A DNA stretch of 64,000 nt from the NCBI RefSeq assembly GCF_040581485.1, contig NC_090133.1, forward strand, positions 27,306,139-27,370,138. Direction: 5' to 3'. The notes under the pieces are model-generated. The model was not told the DNA's origin. It saw only the letters and a program-made list of their open reading frames with translations, and searched no databases. This document shows, piece by piece, positions 52,200 through 64,000 of this stretch (positions are counted from its first letter, which is position 1; each line of letters opens with the position of its first letter). This DNA is from Linepithema humile. Taxonomy: Eukaryota; Arthropoda; Insecta; Hymenoptera; Formicidae. The translations under genes were made by a program, and so were the position numbers.

Positions 52200-54666
52200 T
52201 TATTTTTGAGTGTAGTTTTCCGGCCGACAATAATGTTGGCGGCAGTAATAATCCTGGCCATCTTTATTGTAACACCACGTTCCATCTGGAAAGTATGGAT
52301 CGATACCCAAGCTGAGCAATTCCAAGCGTGGTGCGTAGTAATAATTTGAATGTTTAAGTACGCAGTGTATGGTACAGGCCTTCCACGGTTCCTCGTAACT
52401 ATGAAAGGACTTAATTTGCCGTGGCGCCACGCGTTCCAATTCGATAGCAAATATTTTTAAATGTTTATTATTGCTAAATTCAATGCATTTCAGGAGAGTG
52501 AAGTTGTCGATTGTCATGCGATTTTTAGTACAGAGCATCGAGTCATCGCACAGAGCCACGTCGTAATATGATCCTTCGCAACTCGCCGTTCTGTGAAGTC
52601 CATGTTTGCAAGAACGTCGTTTGACTTTTACGCCTTTAGATTTCTCTAAACAACTACTTTGACAGGGGCTCTCTTTCCATTCACTCCAATTATCCTCTTC
52701 ACAATAATCGAGAGGCGGTTTCAGAACGGGCACGCATTCTTCGCCCCAACATTCTTTCTCGGGTGCGCAATAAGTGCCTAAAAAATGAGATTAATTAAAC
52801 CATAAAGTATTTGAGAGATCAGCAAATGGAAACGCACCGTCTAACGCCGGTCCCGTTAAGTAAAAGCCTTTCTTATGAGGCGTTTCACATTCTAAGGTTT
52901 TGCATATGTCGAGCAACGAGACTACGTTCGCATCCTTGTCTCGAAAATATACTTCGCATTGTGCTTTGGCAGTCCATTCTCTTCCGGGTAAATTTTGATA
53001 CCGCGAATGGTCAAATACGTCTTCGAGATTTTTCGTACGATCTCGAAGACATGGTTTTGTGTGCCATAGTCTGCTAGCTATATAACGACTACATTCGGAC
53101 CATGTTGCTTGGCCTTGATAGAATTGGTAAAATGACATTATATTTTTGTATGTTTTACATGGATTTTTATAGTCGGAATCGAGCTCCATTCCTAAACTTT
53201 AAAAGAAATAAATTATTAATTTGGACAATATGCATTACTTTGCATTCTTTATTCTAAATATTTTTATATTAAGTTTTATTAATTATTAACACAAGAAACA
53301 TTTTAAAGAACAAATCTCCTAAAAAATTTCTTTACTTTCTGCTTATAAATTGTACAAATAAATAAATTTTTATAAAATATATTATTTTTATTTAATTTAT
53401 ACGCAAAACTATTATAAACTTACAGATGGCCAATTTTACGAGCAGCAATGAAAGTTGATGCAAAACCTGAAGATAGATAATAATCAATACCAAATTCTGC
53501 TATCGCACACGAATCGAATGTTTTGCAGGCTCCGTCCTGGAAGGATATTCCCTGGGTTAAACGTGTCGTCGAATATATGTCTATTCCGGTTAGATAAAGA
53601 CCAATGTCCCAGTGATGTGGATCATTGTCGTCCACAGGATTGCGAGTTTGTGCGTAATCGCAAAATGAATCGTGCAGTTTGGTAGCGTGTCCGCCAAAAA
53701 CTGGCAAATTTGACGGTTGTTTTTTCATAATTTTTAAATATACCAACGAAATATCGATAGAAACGCCCAAACTCGGATGATGGAACATAGCTTGGATATT
53801 ATTCACATACGCTAATATCATCATATGCAACATTTGCTCATCGTTGTCCAGAAATGGCATGAAGGTACGATATGCGGCTTCGTCGAAGAAAACAGCCAGT
53901 TCCATAGTTAATTTTTCTTGTGTATTTCGTACATAACGCCGCTTCAGTTTAAAATTATCCAAATTGTGAAAACTTGTGTCTGCAGATAATTGCAAAGATC
54001 TTTTAATTAGGTGAGATTTGCCAAATGAAATGTTAATTTCTTCTTTAACGCAAAAATCGTTGGTTAAGGACGAAGACGCCAAGTCATCCCGCAATGGTCT
54101 AATTTCCAACGTGACATCCTCCAAGAGAACGAATCCTTTCTACTTTTGAAAAATATGTCTTAAGTTTTTGCTTACCATGTTTATATATAAAACAAAAAGA
54201 AATTAAGATTAAAAGTTAAAACAGTATAATTTTTATATGGTACACTGACCCATCCAGATTCTTGACGAAAGTTTAGGGCCGAAATGCTGATATTATCTTT
54301 GTGAAAATAATAGCAAGGATCCGATGCATTTAATTCCGACAATTCTTTTGTGATGTCTGTTGCGTCATGTTCCCATAATTTAAATGTAGGTACTATTTGG
54401 TTATTTTTATGCAGGTTTAACTGAATCTGTTTTCCAAAGACTTTAAGAGTTAACGGTATCTGAAAATTAAATGACAATAAATAAAAGATATGACAATTAT
54501 CGAATAATTTAGACATTCAACAATGAATGAAGCTGTAGAACTAACATACTTTCTCAGTGTTTTTTAAATTCAATGTTGGCAGCAATATTGTTTCGATATT
54601 TTGTGTGATATACGCGTACGATTTATTTAATAAAATTATTATCACCAACTTCAATATGAAAAACAT
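52200..54666 (-). CDS. F: ADAMTS-like protein with lost catalytic residues (pseudoprotease), 5 exons, 659 aa
   Basis: Exons: 54666-54550, 54459-54250, 54139-53424, 53196-52838, 52777-52200. All splice sites and phases are kept and no stop interrupts the frame. Signal peptide, propeptide with KLKRR, disintegrin-like, TSP1 and cysteine-rich parts match G closely. The zinc motif, however, reads RKIGHL|LGMELD: the first histidine is arginine, the catalytic glutamate is lysine and the third histidine is leucine. Two of three zinc ligands and the general base are gone, so it should not be an active protease. The Met-turn reads NIMS. It may be a secreted decoy, inhibitor or binding protein, or a gene in early decay. 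The changes lie in two different exons, yet the frame is intact. Confidence 0.88.
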
Positions 54667-54689
54667 GTTTCTTGCGTTTTTCAATTATA

Positions 54690-54745
54690 GTACTTGGAAA
54701 CGTTTTTTTAACGTTTTATTAACGTTTTATTAATGTTTTATAACG
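54690..54745. repeat. (aacgttttatt)n repeat just upstream of F
   Basis: Same unit and place as upstream of E, about three copies, one with a changed T run. Confidence 0.8.
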
Positions 54746-54899
54746 TCTTTTTATATATTCAATTACTTATAATATACGTTATAATACTTTCCGGTTTGTC
54801 GTATCTTTTGATCGCGTATTGAATACATACTGTCATCTAGGTTTAGGAATCTCATTCGTGTCGGGTGCCACTTGTTGTGTATATATTTTTTGTGCAACA

Positions 54900-55225
54900 T
54901 ATACAGGATGTCCCAATGGAATGTATACACACTTAGCAAGTTAATGTCTGTCCATTTTGTTATAATATATAATGGTAAAATGTATGTAGGATCATTGACG
55001 GAAACGCTCATGCACTTAAAGAATATTTTATTATAAAAATGAAATAAACATAAGGCGCGTTCTTTTACCGCGGGATCTCTCACGAGATCTTACTATTACT
55101 ACGACAAAGACTAAACTAACTTATTGTCATTCTAATCGCCGCTAGGCGCGGACGCACAGCGTGCGCATGGCAAACGGATTTCCGATTCTTACATGTATAT
55201 ATACACTTCATTGGGACATCCTTTA
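54900..55225. mobile_element. palindromic MITE with nested insert, upstream of F
   Basis: Same arrangement as at 51004, including the GC-rich insert core near 55145. The insert therefore predates the E/F/G duplications. Confidence 0.65.
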
Positions 55226-55341
55226 TGTATGTATTGTTTTTTTTTTTTTGGTTCTGAATTGTATATTTCATTGTATTTAATACTGGCAAGCAGTGGAATT
55301 TGATAAAATGCAAATTATGACTGATATGTAGAATGTGTAAC

Positions 55342-55741
55342 ATTCATTCAAAAAAATATTTCGCTGATGTAGTTAGATTTCTAGATATCGCAACAAGAAT
55401 GTATCGCTATTTTTCGCATCTGTGAAAACATTGTTTGTCACATATAGAATTTATAGCAGTAATGTTCTAGCAATAGCTTCTGAAAAATTTAGGTACCATT
55501 GCTAAATGTTATTCATTGCATGATCTAACACGTGATTGATTTTATATAGATAGGCGCTTTAGAGAAACTTTCTTTTTAAAGTTTACAAACAATACAGATA
55601 TATATTCTGTTTCTGTCATCTAAACTGATTAAGTAATTACATATGCAATATCACAACAGTTGCTAATCATTTATCTGTTTTAGTTAATTTTTTACACCTA
55701 GAAAATTTTAGCTATTATTGCAAGATCATTTTTTTGAGTGT
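55342..55741. mobile_element. about 400-base insertion present only in the F-G spacer
   Basis: The matching place near 51450 and 59640 is uninterrupted (aacactattcacaaac). Here about 400 unrelated bases begin cattcaaaaaaat and end atttttttgagtg, short inverted repeats of each other. It has no coding capacity. It is probably a MITE that inserted after the duplication. Confidence 0.6.
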
Positions 55742-56480
55742 TTCACAAACATTACTCACGAACGCAAAAAATTTTAATGAATGAAAATTTTAGAATGACT
55801 GGAACTTAATATTGCTGACGCAATTTAACATTATAAATATCAAATTTACTATAAAAGGAAAATACAATTGCTTACCGGTTTACTGAGTTAAAAAATATAT
55901 TGTAACTTATTTATTTCTGACGTGCCGTATTCGGTTACCGAGTTTATGTGTTCAATAAATAAATAATAGTATGTACCAAATAATTTTGAAAATTATGATA
56001 TTTTTTAATAAAATTTTCTTAATTTTTTTGTTTATTAATCGTTTCTGTATAGGTTATTAATGAAACATTAGTAGTCTATTGAAATACATAACACAGTGAG
56101 TGACGTCATCACTCTCCTTTATTTTTTCGACACAATATTTCATACGGAATAAAAATATCTCTACTATATTTAGCTATTTATTTTCGCGTTTTGGACACAT
56201 ATTAAATATTACCTATTATTTTTTTGTTATTTTTTCATGTTTGTATTATTGCTAATCGACGGAATTAATTTTGGATACTGATAATTCGATGTAAGTCTTA
56301 GTCTATTTCTCTTTATTAAGTAAATTGTAAATGATACGCAAAATAGATGTTATTAACGACACATTGTTCGAACATTCGGTACCAAACGAATTGATCAACT
56401 ATTCTAGACTGATGTACGCGCGTTTTATAATTTTCTCTTTTCTCCATTCTCGTTCACTCACATCGATAATCTTTCGACAA

Positions 56481-58947
56481 TTATTTTTGAGTGTAGTTTT
56501 CCGGCCGACAATAATGTTGGCGGCAGTAATAATCCTGGCCATCTTTATTGTGACACCACGTTCCATCTGGAAAGTATGGATCGATACCCAAGCTGAGCAA
56601 TTCCAAGCGTGGTGCGTAGTAATAATTTGAATGTTTAAGTACGCAGTGTATGGTACAGGCCTTCCACGGTTCCTCGTAACTATGAAAGGGCTTAACTTGC
56701 CGTGGCGCCACGTGTTCTAATTCGACACCAAATAATTTTAAATCTTCATTATTGCCAAATTCAATGCATTTCAGGAGAGTGAAGTTGTCGATTGTCATGC
56801 GATTTTTAGTACAGAGCATCGAGTCATCGCACAGAGCCACGTCGTAATATGATCCTTCGCAACTCGCCGTTCTGTGAAGTCCATGTTTGCAAGAACGTCG
56901 TTTGACTTTTACGCCTTTAGATTTCTCTAAACAACTACTTTGACAGGGGCTCTCTTTCCATTCACTCCAATTATCCTCTTCACAATAATCGAGAGGCGGT
57001 TTCAGAACGGGCACGCATTCTTCGCCCCAACATTCTTTCTCGGGTGCGCAATAAGTGCCTAAAAAATGAGATTAATTAAGCAATAAAGTATTTGAGAGAT
57101 TAGCAAATAGAAACGCACCGTCTAACGCCGGTCCCGTTAAGTAAAAGCCTTTCTTATGAGGCGTTTCACATTCTAAGGTTTTGCATATATCAAGCAACGA
57201 GACTACGTTCGCATCCTTGTCTCGGAAATATACTTCGCATTGTGCTTTGGCAGTCCATTCTCTTCCGGGTAAATTTTGATACCGCGAATGGTCAAATACG
57301 TCTTCGAGATTTTTCGTACGATCTCGAAGACATGGTTTTGTGTGCCATAGTCTGCTAGCTATATAACGACTACACTCGGACCATGTTACTTGGCCTTGAT
57401 TGAATTGGTATAATGACATTATATTTTTGTATGTTTTACATGGTTTTTTATACTCGGTATCGTGTCCCATTCCTAAACTTTAAAACAAATAAATTATTAA
57501 TTTGGACAGTATGCATTACTTTGCATTCTTTATTTTAAATATTTTTATATTAAAATTTTTTAATAATTAACACAAAAAACTTTTAAAAGAACAAATCTCC
57601 TAAAAAGTTTCTTTACATTCTGCTTATAAGTTGTACAAATAAATAAATTTTTATAAAATATATTATTTCTATATAATTTATGCGTAAAACTATTATAAAT
57701 TTACATATGGCCAATTTCATGAGCAGCAACGAGAGTTGATGCAAAACCTGAAGATAGAGCATTTGCAATACCGAATTCTGCTATCGCACACGAATCGATT
57801 GTTTCGCAGTCACCGTTCACGAAGGATATTCCCAGGATAGATTGGTCTTTCAAATAAATGTCTATTCCGGTTAGATAAAGACCAATGTCCCAGTGATGTG
57901 GATCAATGTCGTTTGAAGGATTGCGAGTATTTGCGTATTCGCAAAATGAGTAGTATAGTTTTCTAGCGTCGCCGCCAAAAATTGGCAAATTTGACGGTTG
58001 TTTTTTCATAATTTCTAAATATACCAACGAAATATCGATAGAAACACCCAAACTCGGATGATGGAACATAGTTTGGATATTATTCACATACGCTAATATC
58101 AACATATGCAACTTTCGTTCATTGTTGTCCAGAAATGGCATGAAGGTGCGATATGCGGCTTCGTCAAAAAAAACAGCCAGTTCTATAGTTAATTTTTCTT
58201 GCGTATTGCGTACATAACGTCGCTTCAGTTTAAAATTATCCAAATTATGAAAATTTGTATCTGAAGATAGTTTCAAAGATCTTTTAATTAAGTGAGTTTT
58301 GCCAAATGAAATGTTAATTTCTTCTTTAACGCAAAAATCGTCGGTTAAAGACGAAGACGACAAGTCATCCCGCAATGGTCTAATTTCCAACGTGATATCC
58401 TTCAAGAGAACGAATCCTTCCTACTTTTGATAAATATGTGTCAAGTTCTTGCTTACCATGTTTATATATAAAACAAAAAGAAATTAAGATTAAAAGTTAA
58501 AACAGTTTAATTTTTATATAGTACACTGACCCATCCAGATTCTTGACGAAAGTTTATGGCCGAAATGCTGATATTATCTTCGTGAAAATAATAGCAAGGA
58601 TCTGATGCATTTAACTCCGACAATTCTTTTGTGATGTCTGTTGCGTCATGTTTCCATGTTTTAAACGTAGATACTATTTGGACATTTCTACACAGGTTTA
58701 ACTGAATTTGTTTTCCAAAGACTTTAAGAGTTAACGGTGTCTGAAAATTAGATGACAATAAATAAAAGATATGACAATTGTCGAATATTTTAGACATTGA
58801 ACAATGAGTGAAGCTGTAGAACTAACGTACGTTCTCTGTGCTTTTCAAATTCAATGCTGGCAGCAATATTGTTTCGATATTTTGTGTGATATACGCGTAC
58901 GATTTATTTAATAAAATTATTATCACCAATTTCAACATGAAAAACAT
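56481..58947 (-). CDS. G: secreted ADAMTS-like zinc metalloprotease, 5 exons, 659 aa
   Basis: Exons: 58947-58831, 58740-58531, 58420-57705, 57477-57119, 57058-56481; phases agree. Signal peptide MFFMLKLVIIILLNKSYA; propeptide with KLKRR before TIELAVFF. The active site HEIGHI|LGMGHD is intact: the codon split by intron 3 becomes isoleucine instead of valine. Met-turn NIMS. Disintegrin-like, TSP1 and cysteine-rich parts are close to E and F, with tail PENYTQK. It is the closest active relative of the pseudoprotease F and so the natural reference for it. The distance to F is larger than between other copies because of the 400-base insertion. Confidence 0.91.
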
Positions 58948-58975
58948 GTTTCTTGCGTTTTTCAATTATAGTACT

Positions 58976-59050
58976 AGGAAACGTTTTATTAACGTTTTAT
59001 TAATGTTTTATGACGTTTTATTAACGTTTTATTAATGTTTTATAACGTCT
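58976..59050. repeat. expanded (aacgttttatt)n repeat upstream of G
   Basis: About six units, against three to four in E and F; an inner block of two to three units appears doubled. It lies within 100 bases of the start codon. Confidence 0.85.
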
Positions 59051-59201
59051 TTTTATGTATTATATTACTTATAATATACGTTATAATACCTTCCGGTTTG
59101 TCGTATCTTCTGATCGCGTATTGAATACATACTGGCATCTAGGTTTAGGAATCTCATTCGTGTCGGGTGACACTTGTTGTATATATATTTTTTGTACTAT
59201 A

Positions 59202-59527
59202 TATACAAGATGTCCCAATGGAATGTATACACACTTAGCAAGTTAATGTCTGTCCATTTTGTTATAATATATAATGGTAAAATGTATGTAGGATCATTGA
59301 CGGAAACGCTCATGCACTTAAAGAATACATTTTTATAAATATGAAATAAACATAAGGCGTGTTCTTTTATCGTGAGATCTCTCACGAGATCTTACTATTA
59401 CTACGACAAAGACTAAACTAACTTATCGTTATTCTAATCGCTGCTAGGCGCGGACGCGCAGCGTGCGCATGGCAAACGGATTTCCGATTCCTACATGTAT
59501 ATATACACTTTATTGGGACATCCTTTA
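59202..59527. mobile_element. palindromic MITE with nested insert, upstream of G
   Basis: Third copy of the MITE-plus-insert arrangement, GC-rich core near 59448. The spacer 58948-60378 holds no gene. Confidence 0.65.
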
Positions 59528-60378
59528 TGTATGTATTGTTTTTTTTTTGGTTCTGAATTGTATATTTCATTGTATTTAATACTGGTAAGCAGTGGAATTT
59601 GATAAAATGCAAATTATGATTGATATGTGGAATATGTAACACTATTCACAAACATTACACACGAACGCAAAAAATTTTAATGAATGAAAATTTTAAAATG
59701 ACTGGAACTTAATATTGCTAACGCAATTTAACATTATAAATATCAAATTTAATATAAAAAAAATTGTTTACCGATTTACTAAGTTAGAAAATATGTTGTA
59801 ACTTATTCATTTCTGACGTGCCGTATTCGGTTACCGAGTTTATGTGTTCAATAAATAAATAATAGTATGTATTAAATAATTTTGAAAATTATTTTATTTT
59901 TTAATAAATTTTCCTTTATTTTTTTTTGTTTATTAATTGTTTCTGTATAGGTTATTAATGAAACATTGGTAGACTATTAAAATATACAACATAGTGAGTA
60001 TCGTTGTCGTTCTTGTTTACCTTCTATCGACACATTGTCTCGTACAAAATAAAACCTCTTCTGTATTTAACTATTTATTTTTGCTTTTTGCAAACATGTT
60101 AATTATTACTTATTATTTTTTATTGTTTTTTTTTACGTTTTCAATCATGGAATTTTATCGATGGAATTGGTTTTAGATCCTGATAATTTGACGCGATTCT
60201 TTGTCCATTTGTTTCATGAAGCAAGGTATGGATGATACGGAAAACAATTGTTAACATGACAAATTGTGCGATCGAAAATTTGGTACGAAACGAATTGACC
60301 AACTATACTAAACTGATTTACGAGAGTTTAATAATTTTTTTTTCTCGATCCTCGTTCACACTTGTCGATAATCAACAA

Positions 60379-62827
60379 CTATTCGTAAGAGTAGCTTTCC
60401 GGTAGACAGTAGTGTTGTCGGCAGTAATAATCTTGGCCATTTTCATTGTGACACCACGTTCCATCTGGTAAGTATGGGTCGATACGAAAGCTGAGCATTT
60501 CCAAGTGTACGTCATCAGTAGATAACTTTCTTCGTGGACAGTGTATGGTACAGGCTATCCACGGTTTCTCGACGTCATGAGAGGCCTGCCATTCTAAATC
60601 CAAGTCAGTTGTTAGTTTAAGCGTCAAATCGCTAAACATTGCCATGCATTTCATTTTGATAAATGAGTTGATCATCTTGCGTTTCTCAGTACAAAATAAA
60701 GTATCATTGCACAGGACCACGTCGTAATATAGCCCTTTGCAACTCACCGATCTGCGATTTCTGTGTTTGCAAGATCGTCGTCTGACTCTTACGCCTTTAG
60801 ATTTCTTGAAGCAACTACTTTGACAGGTGCCTTCTTTCCATTCACTCCAGTTATCTTCTGGACAACACTTAAAATTGTATGGTTTGATAACGGACACACA
60901 TTCTCCACCGCGACATTCCTTTCCAGGTGCGCAATAAGTGCCTAAAAAAATGAGATTAATTAAATCATAAACTATTTGAGAGATCAGCAAGTGAAAACGC
61001 ACCTTCCAACGCTGGTCCCGTGAAGTAAGACCCATTCTTATTAAATAATTCGCATTGTAAGGTTTTGCATATGTCAAGCAACGAGACGACGTTTGCATCG
61101 TTGTCGCGAAAATATATTTCGCATTGCGCTTTAGCGGTCCATTGTCTTCCGGGTAAATCGTGATAACGCGAATGATCATATACGTCTTTCGATCTCGTAC
61201 GATCTCCAAGACACTTTTGTGCAGTCCATAGTTCTTCAACTGTATTACGGCTACATTCGGACCATGTTACTTGGCCTTGATAGAGTTTGCGATGTGACAT
61301 TATATATTTATCTATATCACATGGCATTGAATCATGTTCAATTCCTAAGCTTTGGAACAAATAAATTAATAATTTTGACAAAAAGCTTTACTTTACATTG
61401 TTTATTCTAAATATTTCATATTAAAATATATCAATAATTAACATACTGAATAATTAAAGGAACAAATCTTAACAGTTTTGTTACTTTTTGCTTTTAAATT
61501 AAATAATTTAATTAATTCTTATAAAACATATTATTTATACTTAATTTACACGTAAAACTATTATATATAAACTTACACATGACCGATCTCATGAGCAGCA
61601 ATGAGAGACGATGAAAAACCCGTGGATATTTTACTCGCAGTACCGAATTCTACTATCGCACACGATTTAGTTAAGTTGCACCCGCCATCGGGATGGGCTA
61701 ATCCTAGAATACCTTCTTCCATCTCTCCAATATTTATTCCGGTTACGTAAAGACCAACGTCCCAGTGATGCGGATCATTGTCGTCCGGAGGATTTCGAGT
61801 TTGCGCATAATAGCAGAACAAATCCAGCACTTCGCTAGCGTTGCCACCAAAAACTGGTAAATGTGATGGCTGTTTTTCCATAATTTCCAAATATACCAAT
61901 GAAATATCGATAGAAACACCCAAACTCGGATGATGGAACACAGCTTGGATATTATTGACATATGCTAATATCAACATGCGCAACATTTTTTTATTTTCGT
62001 CCAGAAAAGGCATGAACGTACGATATGCGGCTTCATCGAAGAAAACAGCCAATTCTATAGTTAATTTTTTTTGCGTATTTTTTACATAACGTCGCTTCAG
62101 TTTAAAATTATTCAAATTATAAAAACTTGTGTCTGCAGATAATTGCAAAGATCTTTTAATTAGGTGAGTTTTGCCAAATGAAATGTTAATTTCTTCTTTA
62201 ACGCAAAAATTATCGGTTAAGGACGAAGACGCCAAGTCATCCCGCAATGGTCTAATTTCCAACGTGTCATCCTTCAAAAGAACGAATCCCTCCTACTTTT
62301 GAAAAATATGTGTTAAGTTCTTGCTTACCATGTTTATATATGAAACAAAAAGAAATTAAGATTAAAAGTTAAAACAATTTGATTTTTATATGGTACACTG
62401 ACCCATCCAGATTTTTGACGAAATTTTATGGCCGAAATGGTGATATTATCTTCGTGAAAATAATAGCAAGGGCTCGATGCGTTTGATTGCGACAATTTTT
62501 TGGTGATGCCTTTTGCGTCATGTTTCCATACATTAAACAAAGGCGATACAATTTGGTCGTTTCTACGCAGGTTTAGCTGAATTTGTGTTCCAAAAACTTT
62601 CAGAGTTAGTGGTATCTGCAATTTGAATAACAATAAATAAAAGGCTCAATAATTTTGGAATAATATTTGAAGCGTTGAGCAATGAATAATGCAACACAAT
62701 AAAACTCACGTACTTCTTTTGCGCTCGAATTTAATACTGGCAGTAATATTGTTTCGATATCTTGCGTGATATACGCATATGTTTCATTTAATAATATAAC
62801 TAACATCAATTTCAATAGGAAGAACAT
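60379..62827 (-). CDS. H: secreted ADAMTS-like zinc metalloprotease, most diverged copy, 5 exons, 650 aa
   Basis: Exons: 62827-62714, 62615-62403, 62292-61577, 61349-61003, 60941-60379; phases agree. Signal peptide MFFLLKLMLVILL resembles A and C, while the catalytic exon start resembles F and G. Active site HEIGHV|LGIEHD, Met-turn YIMS. Exon 4 is four codons shorter just after the zinc motif (HDSMPCDIDKYIMS). The TSP1 leader is different (KPYNFKCCPEDNWSEW, with two adjacent cysteines) and the segment after the TSP1 repeat is clearly diverged, while the end PDGTWCHNENGQDYYCRQHYC is kept. The acceptor of exon 4 is aaag before CTTAGG. An open frame crosses intron 4, as in C. Confidence 0.9.
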
Positions 62828-63063
62828 GTTATTTCTCGCATTTTGTAGTTTGAGTACTTAAAAATGTTTTATCAACGTTTTTTTTTTGTATAAAATTACT
62901 TATTACATACATACGCTATAATGCTCTTTTTGCTGCTGCAGATTCTGAGCATTCAATGTTCGTTGTATCTTCTAATCGCATACAAACACATACTGGTATC
63001 TGCGTTTAGGAATATCATTCGTGTCGTGTGACACTTATTGTATATATAACTTTTTTGTTACAT

Positions 63064-63170
63064 ATACAAGGTGTCCTAATAAAATGTATACATATTAATA
63101 AGTTATCGTTTGTCTATTTTGTTGAAATATATGGTAATAAAATGTATGTACGTTTTATTGGTTTATCTTG
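63064..63170. mobile_element. palindromic MITE upstream of H
   Basis: Copy of the type seen at 37886, with A/C-like flanks and without the nested insert. The spacer 62828-63982 is otherwise AT-rich with an (AAAT)n tract near 63545 and no gene. Confidence 0.7.
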
Positions 63171-63982
63171 AATATTCGTATTTTTCTTTTCGACTTTGAA
63201 TTGTATATTTTTCACATAAAATTTGCAATATTGTGGGAATTAAAAAAATGCGGTATGAAATATGGTTGATATGTAAAATGTGTAACATTATTCACAAATA
63301 TTTTAATCAATATTCACAAACGTTAAAGAAATTTTAATGAATAACAATTTTAGAAAGACTAGAACATAACATTGTGCGGGCGTAATTTAGCCTTATAAAT
63401 ATCATATTATATATTGTTAAATATAAATATTATATACTATTAAGTAAAATACAATCGGTTTCGGATTTACTGATTGACTAAGAAAATATATCGAAATTTA
63501 TCCATTTCTAGGATCGCGACTTATTCGGAGTTTATGAGTTCAATAAATAAATAAATAAATGTTTTTACTAAATAATATTCAATATTTTTTTATTATGTAA
63601 TAAAACTTTTTAACTTTTTCAAGAATAACAATTATTTTTATTACTCGAAATATATGAAAATACTTTTACTTTATTCAGTTATTAATTTTACTGTTTTGTA
63701 AACGTATTAATTATTTATTATGTATTTTTTTTGTTTTTTTTTACGTTTTTAGTAATGCTAATCGACGTAATTTATTTTAGATGCTGATAATTCGACGAAA
63801 TTCTTCGTCCACTTTTTTTCAAATAAGATAGGCATGATAGATACATCTACAAAACGGATGTTAACAGATATATCTATTGAATATTCATATCAAACATATG
63901 GACAAACTATTCTAGACTAATTAACGCGTTTCTTTTTCTCAGTTTTCCTTCACCCACGTTGATAATATTTCGTCAATTATTC

Positions 63983-64000
63983 TTAAAAGTAGCTTTCCGG
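63983..64000 (-). CDS. I: last codons of a further ADAMTS-like gene, cut by the window end
   Basis: The final bases match the 3' end of exon 5 in A and C, with residues ESY, one changed residue and a TAA at 63985-63983. The 150 bases before it match the downstream flanks of A-D. The array therefore continues beyond the window. Confidence 0.7.
   Translation of the reverse strand, partial: PESYF

Overview
The window reads as insect nuclear DNA, probably Hymenoptera (ant or parasitoid wasp). It is AT-rich with CpG-rich islands, has spliced genes with short introns, many microsatellites, and small palindromic elements with mariner-like ends. The insect call rests on the gene content and is firm. 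The order is an inference.

Left part (1-31 kb). The only gene I can build with certainty is a SAD/BRSK-type serine/threonine kinase (Drosophila sugar-free frosting, vertebrate BRSK1/2) on the minus strand. It has 13 coding exons between 22003 and 10153 and encodes 819 residues, with every exon phase agreeing. It has a 5.9 kb first intron, and one intron uses a GC-AG donor. The DNA around it (1-10152 and 23.8-31 kb) is non-coding as far as I can see, with simple repeats and small mobile elements. At 31076 on the plus strand lies a small signal-peptide exon. It may belong to a two-exon gene for a 41-residue secreted peptide.

Right part (34-64 kb). This is a tandem, head-to-tail, minus-strand array of short ADAMTS-like metalloproteases (family M12B). 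Each gene has the same five exons: signal peptide; propeptide; end of propeptide plus most of the catalytic domain; the rest of the catalytic domain plus the disintegrin-like domain; and a TSP1 repeat plus a cysteine-rich end. The zinc motif HExGHxxGxxHD is split by intron 3 and is rebuilt only by splicing. Proteins are about 650-663 residues and stop after the cysteine-rich domain, with no spacer and no further TSP repeats. From left to right I name the copies A0 (edge remnant), A, B (pseudogene), C, D (pseudogene), E, F (intact frame but catalytic residues lost), G, H, and the first bases of a ninth gene, I.

The array records its own history. A two-gene unit of about 6.65 kb was duplicated (34.2-40.8 kb against 40.9-47.4 kb), and B is a chimera made at the junction. 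E is a patchwork of two lineages. A small palindromic element sits upstream of every gene, and in E, F and G the same extra insert lies inside it. Such an array of secreted proteases would fit venom, reproductive or immune functions, but nothing in the DNA decides between these.
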